The notes beneath the pieces were generated by a model. It saw nothing but the letters and a program-made list of their open reading frames with translations, was not told the origin of the DNA and did no database searches. This document shows, in pieces, positions 23,442 through 30,140 of a DNA stretch of 39,766 nucleotides. How positions within the stretch are numbered: position 1 is the stretch's first letter; every line of letters begins with the position of its first letter. Location: the IMG/VR virus record IMGVR_UViG_3300044701_001167, positions 1 through 39,766 of that record, one strand, 5' to 3'. The stretch is from a virus. The translations under genes were made by a program, and so were the position numbers.

Positions 23442-24125
23442 ATGGCCGCCCACCTCGACGCCTACTGGGATGACGCCAGGCAGTCAGAGCGATCAGCGCG
23501 GTTCGGCCGGTTCATGACCGTGTGGCGCAAGCGCTGTGGGTGGAGCCAGTACGTCTTGCCGCGGTGGGGCGAGGAGGCAGGCTTCCACACCCCCTCCACC
23601 GGCGCGATTTCAGGCCTGGAGAACGGCAAGGCCAAGAATCCGGAGATGAAGCTGTTCGCCGGCCTGGCCGAGGTGAACCGCCGCCTGATGGAGCAGGACC
23701 TGAGTGGGATCAGCAGTCGTGACCTGAAGGACAGGATCGCCAAGGGTGTGCCGGTGCTGGATCGTGACGGCAAGCCGTGGCAGTGCCAGCAGTTCGTCGA
23801 GGCCTTCCACTTCCCGCACCTCGCCAGCGGCGAGATCTGGGAGGCATCCGGCAGCAGCTCCACGCCAGCGCCTGAGCTGACCGACGCTGAGCTTGCGAGG
23901 GTGAACGACACGATTCACGATGCGCTGCTGACCCTGGCGCGGGAGGTGCGGCCAATCACCACGGCGCTCAACCTCGCGACGAAGCTGGCACCAGCAGACC
24001 AGCAGGACGGATACCGCGATGCCCTCAGTGGTGTGGGCTACACCCGTGAGGCACTACAGCAGCTGTGGGACCAGGAGGCCGGCGAGTGGGCGCCGCTGGT
24101 GTGGGCCAAGTCGCTGCAGGGATAG
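23442..24125 (+). CDS. XRE-like putative phage repressor
   Basis: A 227-residue protein. Residues 20-80 look like a divergent XRE/Cro helix-turn-helix: RFGRFMTVWRKRCGWSQ, then TGAISGLENGKAKNPEMKLF, the recognition-helix and NPE pattern typical of the family. The middle has a short segment (GKPWQCQQFVEAFHFP). The C-terminal part is helical. No LexA-type protease domain is seen, so induction would not be by self-cleavage. A GGAG ribosome-binding site lies eight bases before the ATG (23430-23433). Position between integrase and early genes fits a lysogeny regulator. Confidence 0.62.
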   Translation: MAAHLDAYWDDARQSERSARFGRFMTVWRKRCGWSQYVLPRWGEEAGFHTPSTGAISGLENGKAKNPEMKLFAGLAEVNRRLMEQDLSGISSRDLKDRIAKGVPVLDRDGKPWQCQQFVEAFHFPHLASGEIWEASGSSSTPAPELTDAELARVNDTIHDALLTLAREVRPITTALNLATKLAPADQQDGYRDALSGVGYTREALQQLWDQEAGEWAPLVWAKSLQG

Positions 24126-24195
24126 TCGGCGGCGGGGATAGCGTGAAGGGTGGCGTTGGGGCGGGCGTTCAAGGTTGAGAGTGCTGGTGTTCGGG

Positions 24196-24250
24196 CTTGT
24201 GAGTCGCTATTGTCCGTGAGTGCCGGGCGCCGTGCCCGGACAACGGACAC
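24196..24250 (+). promoter_or_regulatory. Control region with shared motif (copy A) and inverted repeats
   Basis: CTTGTGAGTCGCTAT (24196-24210) with TCCG at 24213-24216 is shared with the minus-strand site 12642-12662. It runs into TTGTCCG (24210-24216), which is inverted at 24237-24243 (CGGACAA). A 6-bp GC hairpin CCGGGC-GCCGT-GCCCGG (24223-24239) lies between. It ends three bases before the ATG at 24253. An operator, or a promoter with a leader hairpin, is likely. Confidence 0.6.
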
Positions 24251-24252
24251 GC

Positions 24253-24948
24253 ATGACTGATCCATCTCCACTGATCCCAACGCTTGAACGTCTTTCTGAT
24301 CAACGCCAGCTGTTTAAGCGGCTGTCTGATTTCCAGGAGGGCCTTACCCTCACCCGGCCGATCCGGCCCCTGCTGTCGGAGGTGCTGCGCGCTGCCAAGC
24401 CGGCGTTTGAGGCGGGCTTCGCCTACAGCGCATCCTGGTGGCAGGGCGATCTACAGGTGACGATCCACCACGGCAGCGCCGAGCTCGGCAGCTGTGCCGC
24501 TGCATCCGTCGACAGCTACAGCGAGACCTGCGCCAGGTTGCTAGCTGGGCTGCTCGGCATTCCACTGCTGGAGGGTGATCAGCCTGTTGAGGCTGAAGCC
24601 ACCGCAGCTGCTGCGTTACCAGCCGGCACGCCGCCGCAGCTGCAGCAGGACACACCCCATGCGGTGGAGCCCGAACCCGAACCCGAGGACGAAGAGTTCG
24701 ATGAGCTTGGCGACCCGGAGCCTTCAGCCGACATTCACCGTGTCTTAAGCGAACAGGAGAAGGCCACCGCCGTTGACATGGTGAAGGCCATGCCACCCGA
24801 TCGCCGCCGGGCGTTCACCAAGTCGTTCCGCGAGGTGTTCAGCATCCCCGCCGATGCCAAGCAGATCGTGCCCTTCATCACCGAGCTGCAGCACCTGCAC
24901 TTCATCGACCGGTACACCGTGGAGGCCAGCGGTGGCATCGCGGCCTAA
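24253..24948 (+). CDS. Hypothetical protein (231 aa), two domains with acidic linker
   Basis: An N-terminal domain (1-110) rich in helix and strand, with SYSETCARLLAGLLG; an acidic Pro/Glu linker (about 135-160, EPEPEPEDEEFDELGDPEP); and a C-terminal domain (about 170-231) with QEKATAVDMVKAMPPDRRRA and FRSIPADAKQIVPF-like features. The last part resembles conserved hypothetical proteins I associate with cyanobacteria, but I cannot name the family. ATG 24253 was chosen over upstream frame extensions because it follows the control region. It is the first gene of a five-gene operon ending with the sigma factor. Confidence 0.65.
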   Translation: MTDPSPLIPTLERLSDQRQLFKRLSDFQEGLTLTRPIRPLLSEVLRAAKPAFEAGFAYSASWWQGDLQVTIHHGSAELGSCAAASVDSYSETCARLLAGLLGIPLLEGDQPVEAEATAAAALPAGTPPQLQQDTPHAVEPEPEPEDEEFDELGDPEPSADIHRVLSEQEKATAVDMVKAMPPDRRRAFTKSFREVFSIPADAKQIVPFITELQHLHFIDRYTVEASGGIAA

Positions 24949-25120
24949 TCGCCTCATCGCCGCGGTGGAGCTGTTGAAGGCCGAAGCGTTCGACCTTGAG
25001 CAGCAGTTCAACAGCCGCTACCCCGAGTACATGCGGGAGGCGCGCATCACCCGCCTGATGGGCCTCTCCAATCGCATCCACATCCTGCGCCACCTGGCGC
25101 AACAGATCGAATCCATCTGA
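24932..25120 (+). CDS. Small helical protein (62 aa)
   Basis: GTG start at 24932 with GGAGG six bases upstream (24921-24925), overlapping the previous gene by 17 bases. The sequence RLIAAVELLKAEAFDLEQQF followed by TRLMGLSNRIHILRHLAQQI is two helices, possibly a helical hairpin. Function unknown. Its stop overlaps the next ATG (TGATG). Confidence 0.6.
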   Translation: MASRPNRLIAAVELLKAEAFDLEQQFNSRYPEYMREARITRLMGLSNRIHILRHLAQQIESI

Positions 25121-25320
25121 TGACCATTCGCCGCCGTCAGGAACGCCTCGGCCCCGGCAACCGCCGGCATGTGCAGATCTACCTGGATCAGCAGCTGCAT
25201 GACCGCATCCGCCAGCTCGCACAACGCGATGGTGTGTCGTTCAGCAGGGCCGCTCGTGAGCTGATGGAACGCGGCGCCGCTTCACTCCAATCAACCACTG
25301 AACAGACCCATGGGAATTGA
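25120..25320 (+). CDS. Ribbon-helix-helix-like protein (66 aa)
   Basis: A basic N-terminal arm (TIRRRQERLGPGNRR), then HVQIYLDQQLHDRIRQLAQ and VSFSRAARELMERG: the strand-helix-helix order of CopG/Arc-type DNA-binding proteins. It is a second candidate of this type beside the one at 15889. Regulation of its own operon is a reasonable inference. Confidence 0.7.
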   Translation: MTIRRRQERLGPGNRRHVQIYLDQQLHDRIRQLAQRDGVSFSRAARELMERGAASLQSTTEQTHGN

Positions 25321-25900
25321 GCTTCAGGACAACATCAACAGCACCACCACGCCGGTGATCAAGGCGCAGAAGATCGGTGAGGTCGCCCGCGTCGCTCTCG
25401 TGCGGTGGGAGCAGCGGCAGATGCTCAAGGACAATCAGCCGGTGATCAATCCGAAGACCGGCAAGCCGCGGAACGAACTGATCGTCCACGGCCTTGCGCT
25501 TGATGGCTTCACGGCGATGGTCGGCAAGGGCGATCAGCAGGACATCCCAGCACCCGGCACCCCCTGCCGCTTCATCCTCCGTGGCCGCGGCTTCGGGCAG
25601 TGGATCGATGCACGCAAGAGTCACCGCAACGGCAAGCTCTGCGTCGGTGATGTCGTCTCGCGGGTGATCGACCACGCGCAGGCGTACGACGCCCAGGGCA
25701 CACCAAAGGGCGGGAAGATCACAACCCAGGCCGAAGCCGACAAGTTGCCGCGCTCCACCACGATCGGCTTCTACGGCGAACTCCAGCTGGAGCAGCCCAC
25801 CGACGAAGCCTGGGTGCAACGTGCAGAGGCCGCCTACCACGAGTGGCAGGAAACGCAGCGCACCCAGCTGCCGGACGACATGGACGACGAGTTCGCGTGA
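25310..25900 (+). CDS. Putative ssDNA-binding-like protein
   Basis: A 196-residue strand-rich protein of unknown family: VARVALVRWEQRQMLKDNQP, ELIVHGLALDGFTAMVG, GTPCRFILRGRGFGQWIDA, GDVVSRVIDHAQAYD and a FYGELQLEQ strand, which could form an OB-like barrel. The C-terminus is acidic and ends DDMDDEFA, like the acidic aromatic tails of SSB proteins, and similar to the primase tail DYDEFAD-type ending (DDDWYDEFAD). A role as the phage SSB or a replication accessory is an inference from this tail. Confidence 0.55.
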   Translation: MGIELQDNINSTTTPVIKAQKIGEVARVALVRWEQRQMLKDNQPVINPKTGKPRNELIVHGLALDGFTAMVGKGDQQDIPAPGTPCRFILRGRGFGQWIDARKSHRNGKLCVGDVVSRVIDHAQAYDAQGTPKGGKITTQAEADKLPRSTTIGFYGELQLEQPTDEAWVQRAEAAYHEWQETQRTQLPDDMDDEFA

Positions 25901-25940
25901 TCCATGACGCTCATCCTCACAGTGTCGGAGGCTTAGCCCC

Positions 25941-26846
25941 ATGAGTTGGTGGCACGATCAGGCCGGCCGCTTCCCGCTGCTCACGCCCACCCAGGAGACG
26001 CTCCTGGGCCGGCAGGTGCGTGAATGGCTGGATCATCCTGACCCCGTGCCACCTGCACTGGAGCGCCGGGGGAAGCGCGCACGCGATCGGTTCGTGCGCG
26101 CCAACCTCAAGCTGGTCATCTCCTTCGCCGAGAAGTACCGCTCCGTTCCGCAGCAGTATCACGACGACCTGATCCAGGCCGGCAACCTCGGCCTGATGCG
26201 TGCCGTTGAGAAGTTCGATCCTGCCCGCGGCTACAAGTTCTCGACCTACGCCTACTGGTGGATCCGCCAGGGGATCCATAGCTTCCTGGAGCATCACGGC
26301 CGCTGCATCAAGCTGCCGACCACGCACAGCGCGCAATACACCCGAATCACCACCGCTGTCCTCGATCTGCAGGCGCAGCTCGGTCGTCGCCCCACACGGG
26401 CAGAGGTGGCGGATCATCTGGACCTGAAGCCGGAGGCAATCGAACGCATCACCTCCAGGCCGGTCGCCACCCTGTCGCTGGATCAGCCGAACCTACGCAG
26501 CGACGATGGCGGCATCCTCAGCGACGTCCTCCCCGATCCTGCCGGGCCGCTGCTGGAGCAGGTGGAATCCACCGAGCAACTGGAGCAGCTACTACGTGCT
26601 GTCCATCAGCTTGACGGCCGTGCGCAGCGGATCGTGTTTGATCAGTTTTTTTCCGCGACACCCTCGACCCTGCAGCAGCTGGCGACGGCAGAGAACCTGA
26701 ACCGCGAGACGATCCGCGCGATCATCCACCGCTCGCTGCTTCGGCTGCGGCTGATCCTCTCCGGCAGTTCACAGGATCCGCACCCGCCAACGTGTGAACC
26801 AGTGCAGCAGGGCACGCAGCTTGCCTTGTTTGGGCCGCTGGAGTGA
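25941..26846 (+). CDS. Sigma-70 family RNA polymerase sigma factor
   Basis: A 301-residue sigma factor. Region 1.2 is FPLLTPTQETLLGRQVREWL. Region 2 (about 48-120) includes RFVRANLKLVISFAEKYR, DLIQAGNLGLMRAVEKFDP, KFSTYAYWWIRQGI and the turn to KLPTTH, the hallmark of primary-type sigma factors. Region 3 spans about 125-200 and region 4 about 230-285 (LQQLATAENLNRETIRAII, a helix-turn-helix). It should redirect host RNA polymerase to phage promoters. GGAGG (25927-25931) lies nine bases before the ATG. A 10-codon frame, ATG 25904 to TAG 25936, precedes it and could be a leader peptide. Confidence 0.92.
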   Translation: MSWWHDQAGRFPLLTPTQETLLGRQVREWLDHPDPVPPALERRGKRARDRFVRANLKLVISFAEKYRSVPQQYHDDLIQAGNLGLMRAVEKFDPARGYKFSTYAYWWIRQGIHSFLEHHGRCIKLPTTHSAQYTRITTAVLDLQAQLGRRPTRAEVADHLDLKPEAIERITSRPVATLSLDQPNLRSDDGGILSDVLPDPAGPLLEQVESTEQLEQLLRAVHQLDGRAQRIVFDQFFSATPSTLQQLATAENLNRETIRAIIHRSLLRLRLILSGSSQDPHPPTCEPVQQGTQLALFGPLE

Positions 26847-27020
26847 TGTCGCCGCGGCGTTGACATCCACCAGAGCGCGCTGCACTTCGAGCTCGGCGAT
26901 GCGTCGCATGGCACCACGCAGCAGCCGATCCTGATTGTGCGACAAGACGACGAGATGATCAGCGGCAGCCCGTAGCTGGTCTGTGGTCATCGCCCGGAGC
27001 TCCTGCCGGCAGATGGCCAT
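26769..27020 (-). CDS. Hypothetical helical protein (83 aa)
   Basis: MAICRQELRAMTTDQLRAAA, then HLVVLSHNQDRLLRGAMRRI and a basic C-terminus with WFTRWRVRIL. Helical; possibly DNA- or membrane-associated. It converges on the sigma gene and overlaps its last 78 bases. A shorter start at 26990 is equally possible. It is supported only by composition and by the fit to the neighbours, so it may be spurious. Confidence 0.45.
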   Translation of the reverse strand: MAICRQELRAMTTDQLRAAADHLVVLSHNQDRLLRGAMRRIAELEVQRALVDVNAAATSLQRPKQGKLRALLHWFTRWRVRIL

Positions 27021-27072
27021 GCTGGCCTCCGACTCCAAGCTGTGTTGGACGACCATCCAGCTGCCCCAGCCC

Positions 27073-27258
27073 ATGGATCCACAGCGACCGATCTCACAGT
27101 CTGCAGATGGCCAGCTGGTGGTGATCGCCACGGCCCAAGGTGCGCTGTGGCAGGTGTGCTCTGGTGGCGTCTGCGTGCAGGCGCACAGTGGCGTGCGGTT
27201 GATTGAGGCGTACCGGCAGCTGCGGATCAGTCAGGGCCTGCCGGTGCCGCCGGGCTGA
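27073..27258 (+). CDS. Hypothetical protein (61 aa)
   Basis: MDPQRPISQSADGQLVVIAT, then GALWQVCSGGVCVQAHSG and LIEAYRQLRISQGL. A small strand-helix protein of unknown function. ATG 27073 was chosen because upstream sequence in this frame lacks protein-like character. It ends 32 bases inside the HNH gene on the opposite strand. Confidence 0.5.
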   Translation: MDPQRPISQSADGQLVVIATAQGALWQVCSGGVCVQAHSGVRLIEAYRQLRISQGLPVPPG

Positions 27259-27547
27259 TCCACCGCAGGATCCGTAGCTCACGTTCTGCACTCCACCCGT
27301 CGTGGAGCCGGAACCACTCGATGACGTTGGTGTGGCCCTTGGCGAGGTTGCAGGGCCGGCAAGCGGGGATCAGGTTTTCACGCACCGTCAAGCCACCGCG
27401 GACCACCGGCAGCACATGGTCGAGGGTGTCGGCAGCCTGGCCGCAGTATGCGCAGCAGCAGCCCCAGGCGTTGAAGATTGACCGCCGGAAACGGATCTTC
27501 CCTTCACGCTTCGGCACCAGTTCAGATCCGTCGATCTGGTGAAGCAC
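27227..27547 (-). CDS. HNH endonuclease (106 aa)
   Basis: A compact HNH nuclease with CCAYCGQAAD (first Cys pair), the TLDHVLPVVRGGL histidine strand and CRPCNLAKGHTNVIEW (second Cys pair). GTG 27547 lies four bases after the endolysin stop and was preferred; the frame is also open upstream through the end of the endolysin gene. It closes the late minus-strand block. It could act in DNA degradation, packaging or homing. Confidence 0.82.
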   Translation of the reverse strand: MLHQIDGSELVPKREGKIRFRRSIFNAWGCCCAYCGQAADTLDHVLPVVRGGLTVRENLIPACRPCNLAKGHTNVIEWFRLHDGWSAERELRILRWISPAAPAGPD

Positions 27548-27551
27548 GCGA

Positions 27552-28709
27552 TCAGGCGCGGATGTCCATGTACCAGCCGCTGCCGCGGCCATCGACTTCC
27601 CAACGTTTCAGCCAGTTGCGGCGGCTGTAGCGGATGTTTCGGCCGGCGGTCGCCTTCGTGCTGACGTACCCGCCATTCACCAGGTCGGCTTCGCCGTTCG
27701 GGTCATGGTGCAGGAAGGCCTCGGCATCGAAGCCGACCACGACGCTCCAATGCCCGCCGCCGGTTGGTTTGGTGACCGGACCACGATGCAACCAGCCGAC
27801 GGGTACCGGCCGCCCGTCACGTAAGTGGCCTTCCAGGATTGCGGCGGTGCCGTTCTGGTGAAAGCTGGCTGTGAGTCCGAGATGCGCAAGCGCACGAAGA
27901 TGGGAGCCGGAGTCGGTGGTGTCGCCAAACCGGGCGCGGATTCGGTTGTACTCGTCGTCGGACTTCACCTTGCCGTAGAAGCGGGCGAGCATGGCGACGC
28001 TGGAGCTGAAGCATTCGCGCTGCCCCTGGCCGCTGCTGTTGTCCAGCTGGAACTCATACGGCACCGTGAGCACCACGCTGCCGGCTGGGGCAGCAGTGCC
28101 GCCAGCGAACAGCGCCACCTCCGCGGTTCGGCGCCGCACTAGGCCGGGCAGGACGTCGCCGCCGCCTTTGTTCCACCGCGGCAGCTCCTCCCGAACGACC
28201 GTGACCGGATTCTCGCCAGCGATCAGCCGGCGGCGGATGGTGCTGGTTTCAAGCGCACCGGCGCCGACGTTGTAGGTGAAGCTCACGATCGCCGCCTGCT
28301 GTGCACCGGTCCACTGATGGGCGATCGGCAGCAGCTTGATCACCTGATTGCGGACTGCGCGGAGCTCTGTTTCCAGCGTCACATCAGCCTTGTGCTGACT
28401 CCATCGAACGCCCTTCTTCACCTCAGGGCCGGTGTGCCCCCACCCGATCGTCCAGACGCCAGCAGGGCACAGGTAGGCCTCCAGCTTGCACCCCTCGAAC
28501 TCCTTCACCAGCGGCAGGCATGGCGTGAGCCAATCAATGCCCGGCGTTGGGCTTGGCTCCTTGGCCGGTGGATCGGCGCGGAACAGCTCCGCGAACTGCG
28601 CCAGCACCTCCGGCGACTGCTGTTCCTGCAGCCATCGCCAGGCGGCGATCTGATGGGCCAGACCCTTATGCGCCATCGCTGCATTCAGTAGCTGAATGGG
28701 GCTAGCCAT
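27552..28709 (-). CDS. Endolysin: GH24 lysozyme plus C39-like domain
   Basis: A 385-residue two-domain lysin. An N-terminal helical region (1-50) precedes a GH24 muramidase domain (about 60-205). Glu72 (FEG), Cys81 (CPAG) and Thr87 (TIGWGHT) have the spacing of the T4 lysozyme Glu-Asp-Thr triad, with Cys in place of Asp. The C-terminal half (about 215-385) resembles a papain-like C39 peptidase with candidate Cys233 (RECFSSS), His320 (GGHWSVVVG) and Asp336 (HHDPNG). It should cut the glycan chain and a peptide bond. ATG 28709 was preferred to 28739 because it overlaps the upstream stop by eight bases. No signal peptide, so a holin is needed. Confidence 0.88.
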   Translation of the reverse strand: MASPIQLLNAAMAHKGLAHQIAAWRWLQEQQSPEVLAQFAELFRADPPAKEPSPTPGIDWLTPCLPLVKEFEGCKLEAYLCPAGVWTIGWGHTGPEVKKGVRWSQHKADVTLETELRAVRNQVIKLLPIAHQWTGAQQAAIVSFTYNVGAGALETSTIRRRLIAGENPVTVVREELPRWNKGGGDVLPGLVRRRTAEVALFAGGTAAPAGSVVLTVPYEFQLDNSSGQGQRECFSSSVAMLARFYGKVKSDDEYNRIRARFGDTTDSGSHLRALAHLGLTASFHQNGTAAILEGHLRDGRPVPVGWLHRGPVTKPTGGGHWSVVVGFDAEAFLHHDPNGEADLVNGGYVSTKATAGRNIRYSRRNWLKRWEVDGRGSGWYMDIRA

Positions 28710-28998
28710 TGCGCTTCCGGAAGCGGCCGTGCTCATCACGCTCTAGACCCTGATCCTCTGGCCTGAGTGCAGGGTTGTAGGTCTGGTAGCCGGCCATGAA
28801 GCCACCGCCGACCCCGACACCCAGTCCCATCATCGGCAAGGCGCTGAGATAGCAGCGGTCGATGGCATCCATGCCTCGTGCGCTGACCCGGCAGTCGACC
28901 AGGTAGATGGCACCTACCAGCACCGTCAGGCTGCTGGCAGTGCCGATGATCTTGGCGCCGCCACCAAAGGCAGCAGCCAGCAATCCTGAGAGCCTCAT
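28702..28998 (-). CDS. Putative holin (98 aa)
   Basis: Two hydrophobic stretches, about residues 20-36 (TASSLTVLVGAIYLV) and 50-68 (LSALPMMGLGVGVGGGFMAG), with a charged C-terminus (ERDEHGRFRKRNG). Size, membrane profile and position directly before the endolysin fit a holin, although I recognise no family. It overlaps the endolysin start by eight bases and the upstream gene by four. Confidence 0.65.
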   Translation of the reverse strand: MRLSGLLAAAFGGGAKIIGTASSLTVLVGAIYLVDCRVSARGMDAIDRCYLSALPMMGLGVGVGGGFMAGYQTYNPALRPEDQGLERDEHGRFRKRNG

Positions 28999-29291
28999 TC
29001 CTTCACCTCCAGCTTGATGATGCGGCGGTCATGGTCCTGAACCTGCTCCTGCAGTTGCTCGAAACGATCTCCAAACGCTTCTTGGTTGCGCACCACCTGC
29101 GTGATCTGCTCCTGCAGGGCCTGCAGCCGACTCGGCAGGGCGATCACCAGCCAGCCCATTCCGGAGGCGGTGCCAAGCACTGCAGCCGCCAACACCGCAG
29201 CAGACGTCGCCTCCAGGATGTGTGCCTGGTTGACGCGACGGCGATCAGGCTGAGGCTTGCTGGGCTGCGGAGGGCCGAAGATCGGCGGCAT
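28995..29291 (-). CDS. Membrane protein with coiled coil (98 aa)
   Basis: A Pro-rich N-terminus, one hydrophobic segment (about 28-52, ATSAAVLAAAVLGTASGMGW) and a C-terminal coiled coil (about 55-98, ALQEQITQVVRNQEAF). This is the build of phage lysis accessory or spanin-like proteins, or of a second holin. Its position before the putative holin and endolysin supports a lysis role. It has no lipobox or signal-anchor features that would prove a spanin. Confidence 0.6.
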   Translation of the reverse strand: MPPIFGPPQPSKPQPDRRRVNQAHILEATSAAVLAAAVLGTASGMGWLVIALPSRLQALQEQITQVVRNQEAFGDRFEQLQEQVQDHDRRIIKLEVKE

Positions 29292-29329
29292 GACCCTGGT
29301 TCAGCAGCTGCGATACCACAGCGTACGGA

Positions 29330-29701
29330 TCAGATGACGCTGCGCAGCTGCACCGTCACATCCACCAAGCCTCCCTTACGGTGCGACTCCTCCGGCTGAT
29401 CGGCATAGACCCATTGCGTCGTGGTCGGCGCCAAGGTGGTCAGATCGGTGTGACCGGCCCATGCTTCGGCGCTCAGGCTGAACGACAGATAGCCGCCCTG
29501 CTGGATTCGGTAGTGATCCCGCAGCAGCTTCACCTCCGCTTGCGTCAGCAGCTCATAGCCCAGCTCCAGCTGCAGGCCGCTGCTCACGGCACCCTGCAAA
29601 AAGCGCACGCTGCCGCCACCAAAGCCACGCTCCTCGGTTACCGGGAACTGCGCGAAGGTGTAACGACGTGCAGCAGGCCGCAGCGCAGGGAAGGCGGCCA
29701 T
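29330..29701 (-). CDS. Putative minor tail protein (123 aa)
   Basis: FPALRPAARRYTFAQFPVTE, then GYELLTQAEVKLLRDHYRIQ and GGYLSFSLSAE. The same pattern (FPTLTPSSRTFTPGEYP, then a HYQGQQGTFQSFPLP element) begins the 401-residue tail protein two genes upstream, so the two share a domain. A tail-tip or fibre-assembly role is inferred from this and from position. The start overlaps the stop of the upstream gene by one base. Confidence 0.68.
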   Translation of the reverse strand: MAAFPALRPAARRYTFAQFPVTEERGFGGGSVRFLQGAVSSGLQLELGYELLTQAEVKLLRDHYRIQQGGYLSFSLSAEAWAGHTDLTTLAPTTTQWVYADQPEESHRKGGLVDVTVQLRSVI

Positions 29702-30117
29702 CAGTTCTGCAGCGTAATCACACTGGCGCTGACGCTGAATGTGGCACCGGTGGAGCTCACGTCACCACCGAAGTCGACGTAGGCCACCAGTGGATCCGCC
29801 GAGGCGGTGCCGGTGCTCTTGTAGATCACAGCAGCTCTGGCAGTGATCGTGGATGTGGGCCAGCTGGCAGCGGCGAAGGTCAGCGTGATGCGATCGTTCG
29901 CCGTGTCCTTTGCGACGGTGCAGGCGGTGGTTGCGCCACCGGTGGTGTAGCCGTTGCCGTTGGCGACTTCGTTGGTGATGTCGTCGGCCCTGTCGTGCGT
30001 GTCCTTGTTCGGCGTGTAGCTGCTGGTGACGAGGAGCGTCTTGAAGGTGTCAGAGTCGAAGTCGATCGCACCTTTTGCGGCATCCTCCAGGCAGCTGTTG
30101 TAGATGAGGCTTGCCAT
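29701..30117 (-). CDS. Putative tail/virion structural protein (138 aa)
   Basis: MASLIYNSCLEDAAKGAIDF, SDTFKTLLVTSSYTPNKDTH and then a strand-rich region with alternating Thr/Ala. The opening MASLIYNSxxED-A-G pattern is common in phage structural genes near tail tips. No enzymatic motif. Likely a fibre-associated or decoration protein. Confidence 0.65.
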   Translation of the reverse strand: MASLIYNSCLEDAAKGAIDFDSDTFKTLLVTSSYTPNKDTHDRADDITNEVANGNGYTTGGATTACTVAKDTANDRITLTFAAASWPTSTITARAAVIYKSTGTASADPLVAYVDFGGDVSSTGATFSVSASVITLQN

Positions 30118-30140
30118 CTGCTGGGCAGCGTTTGCCCAGG

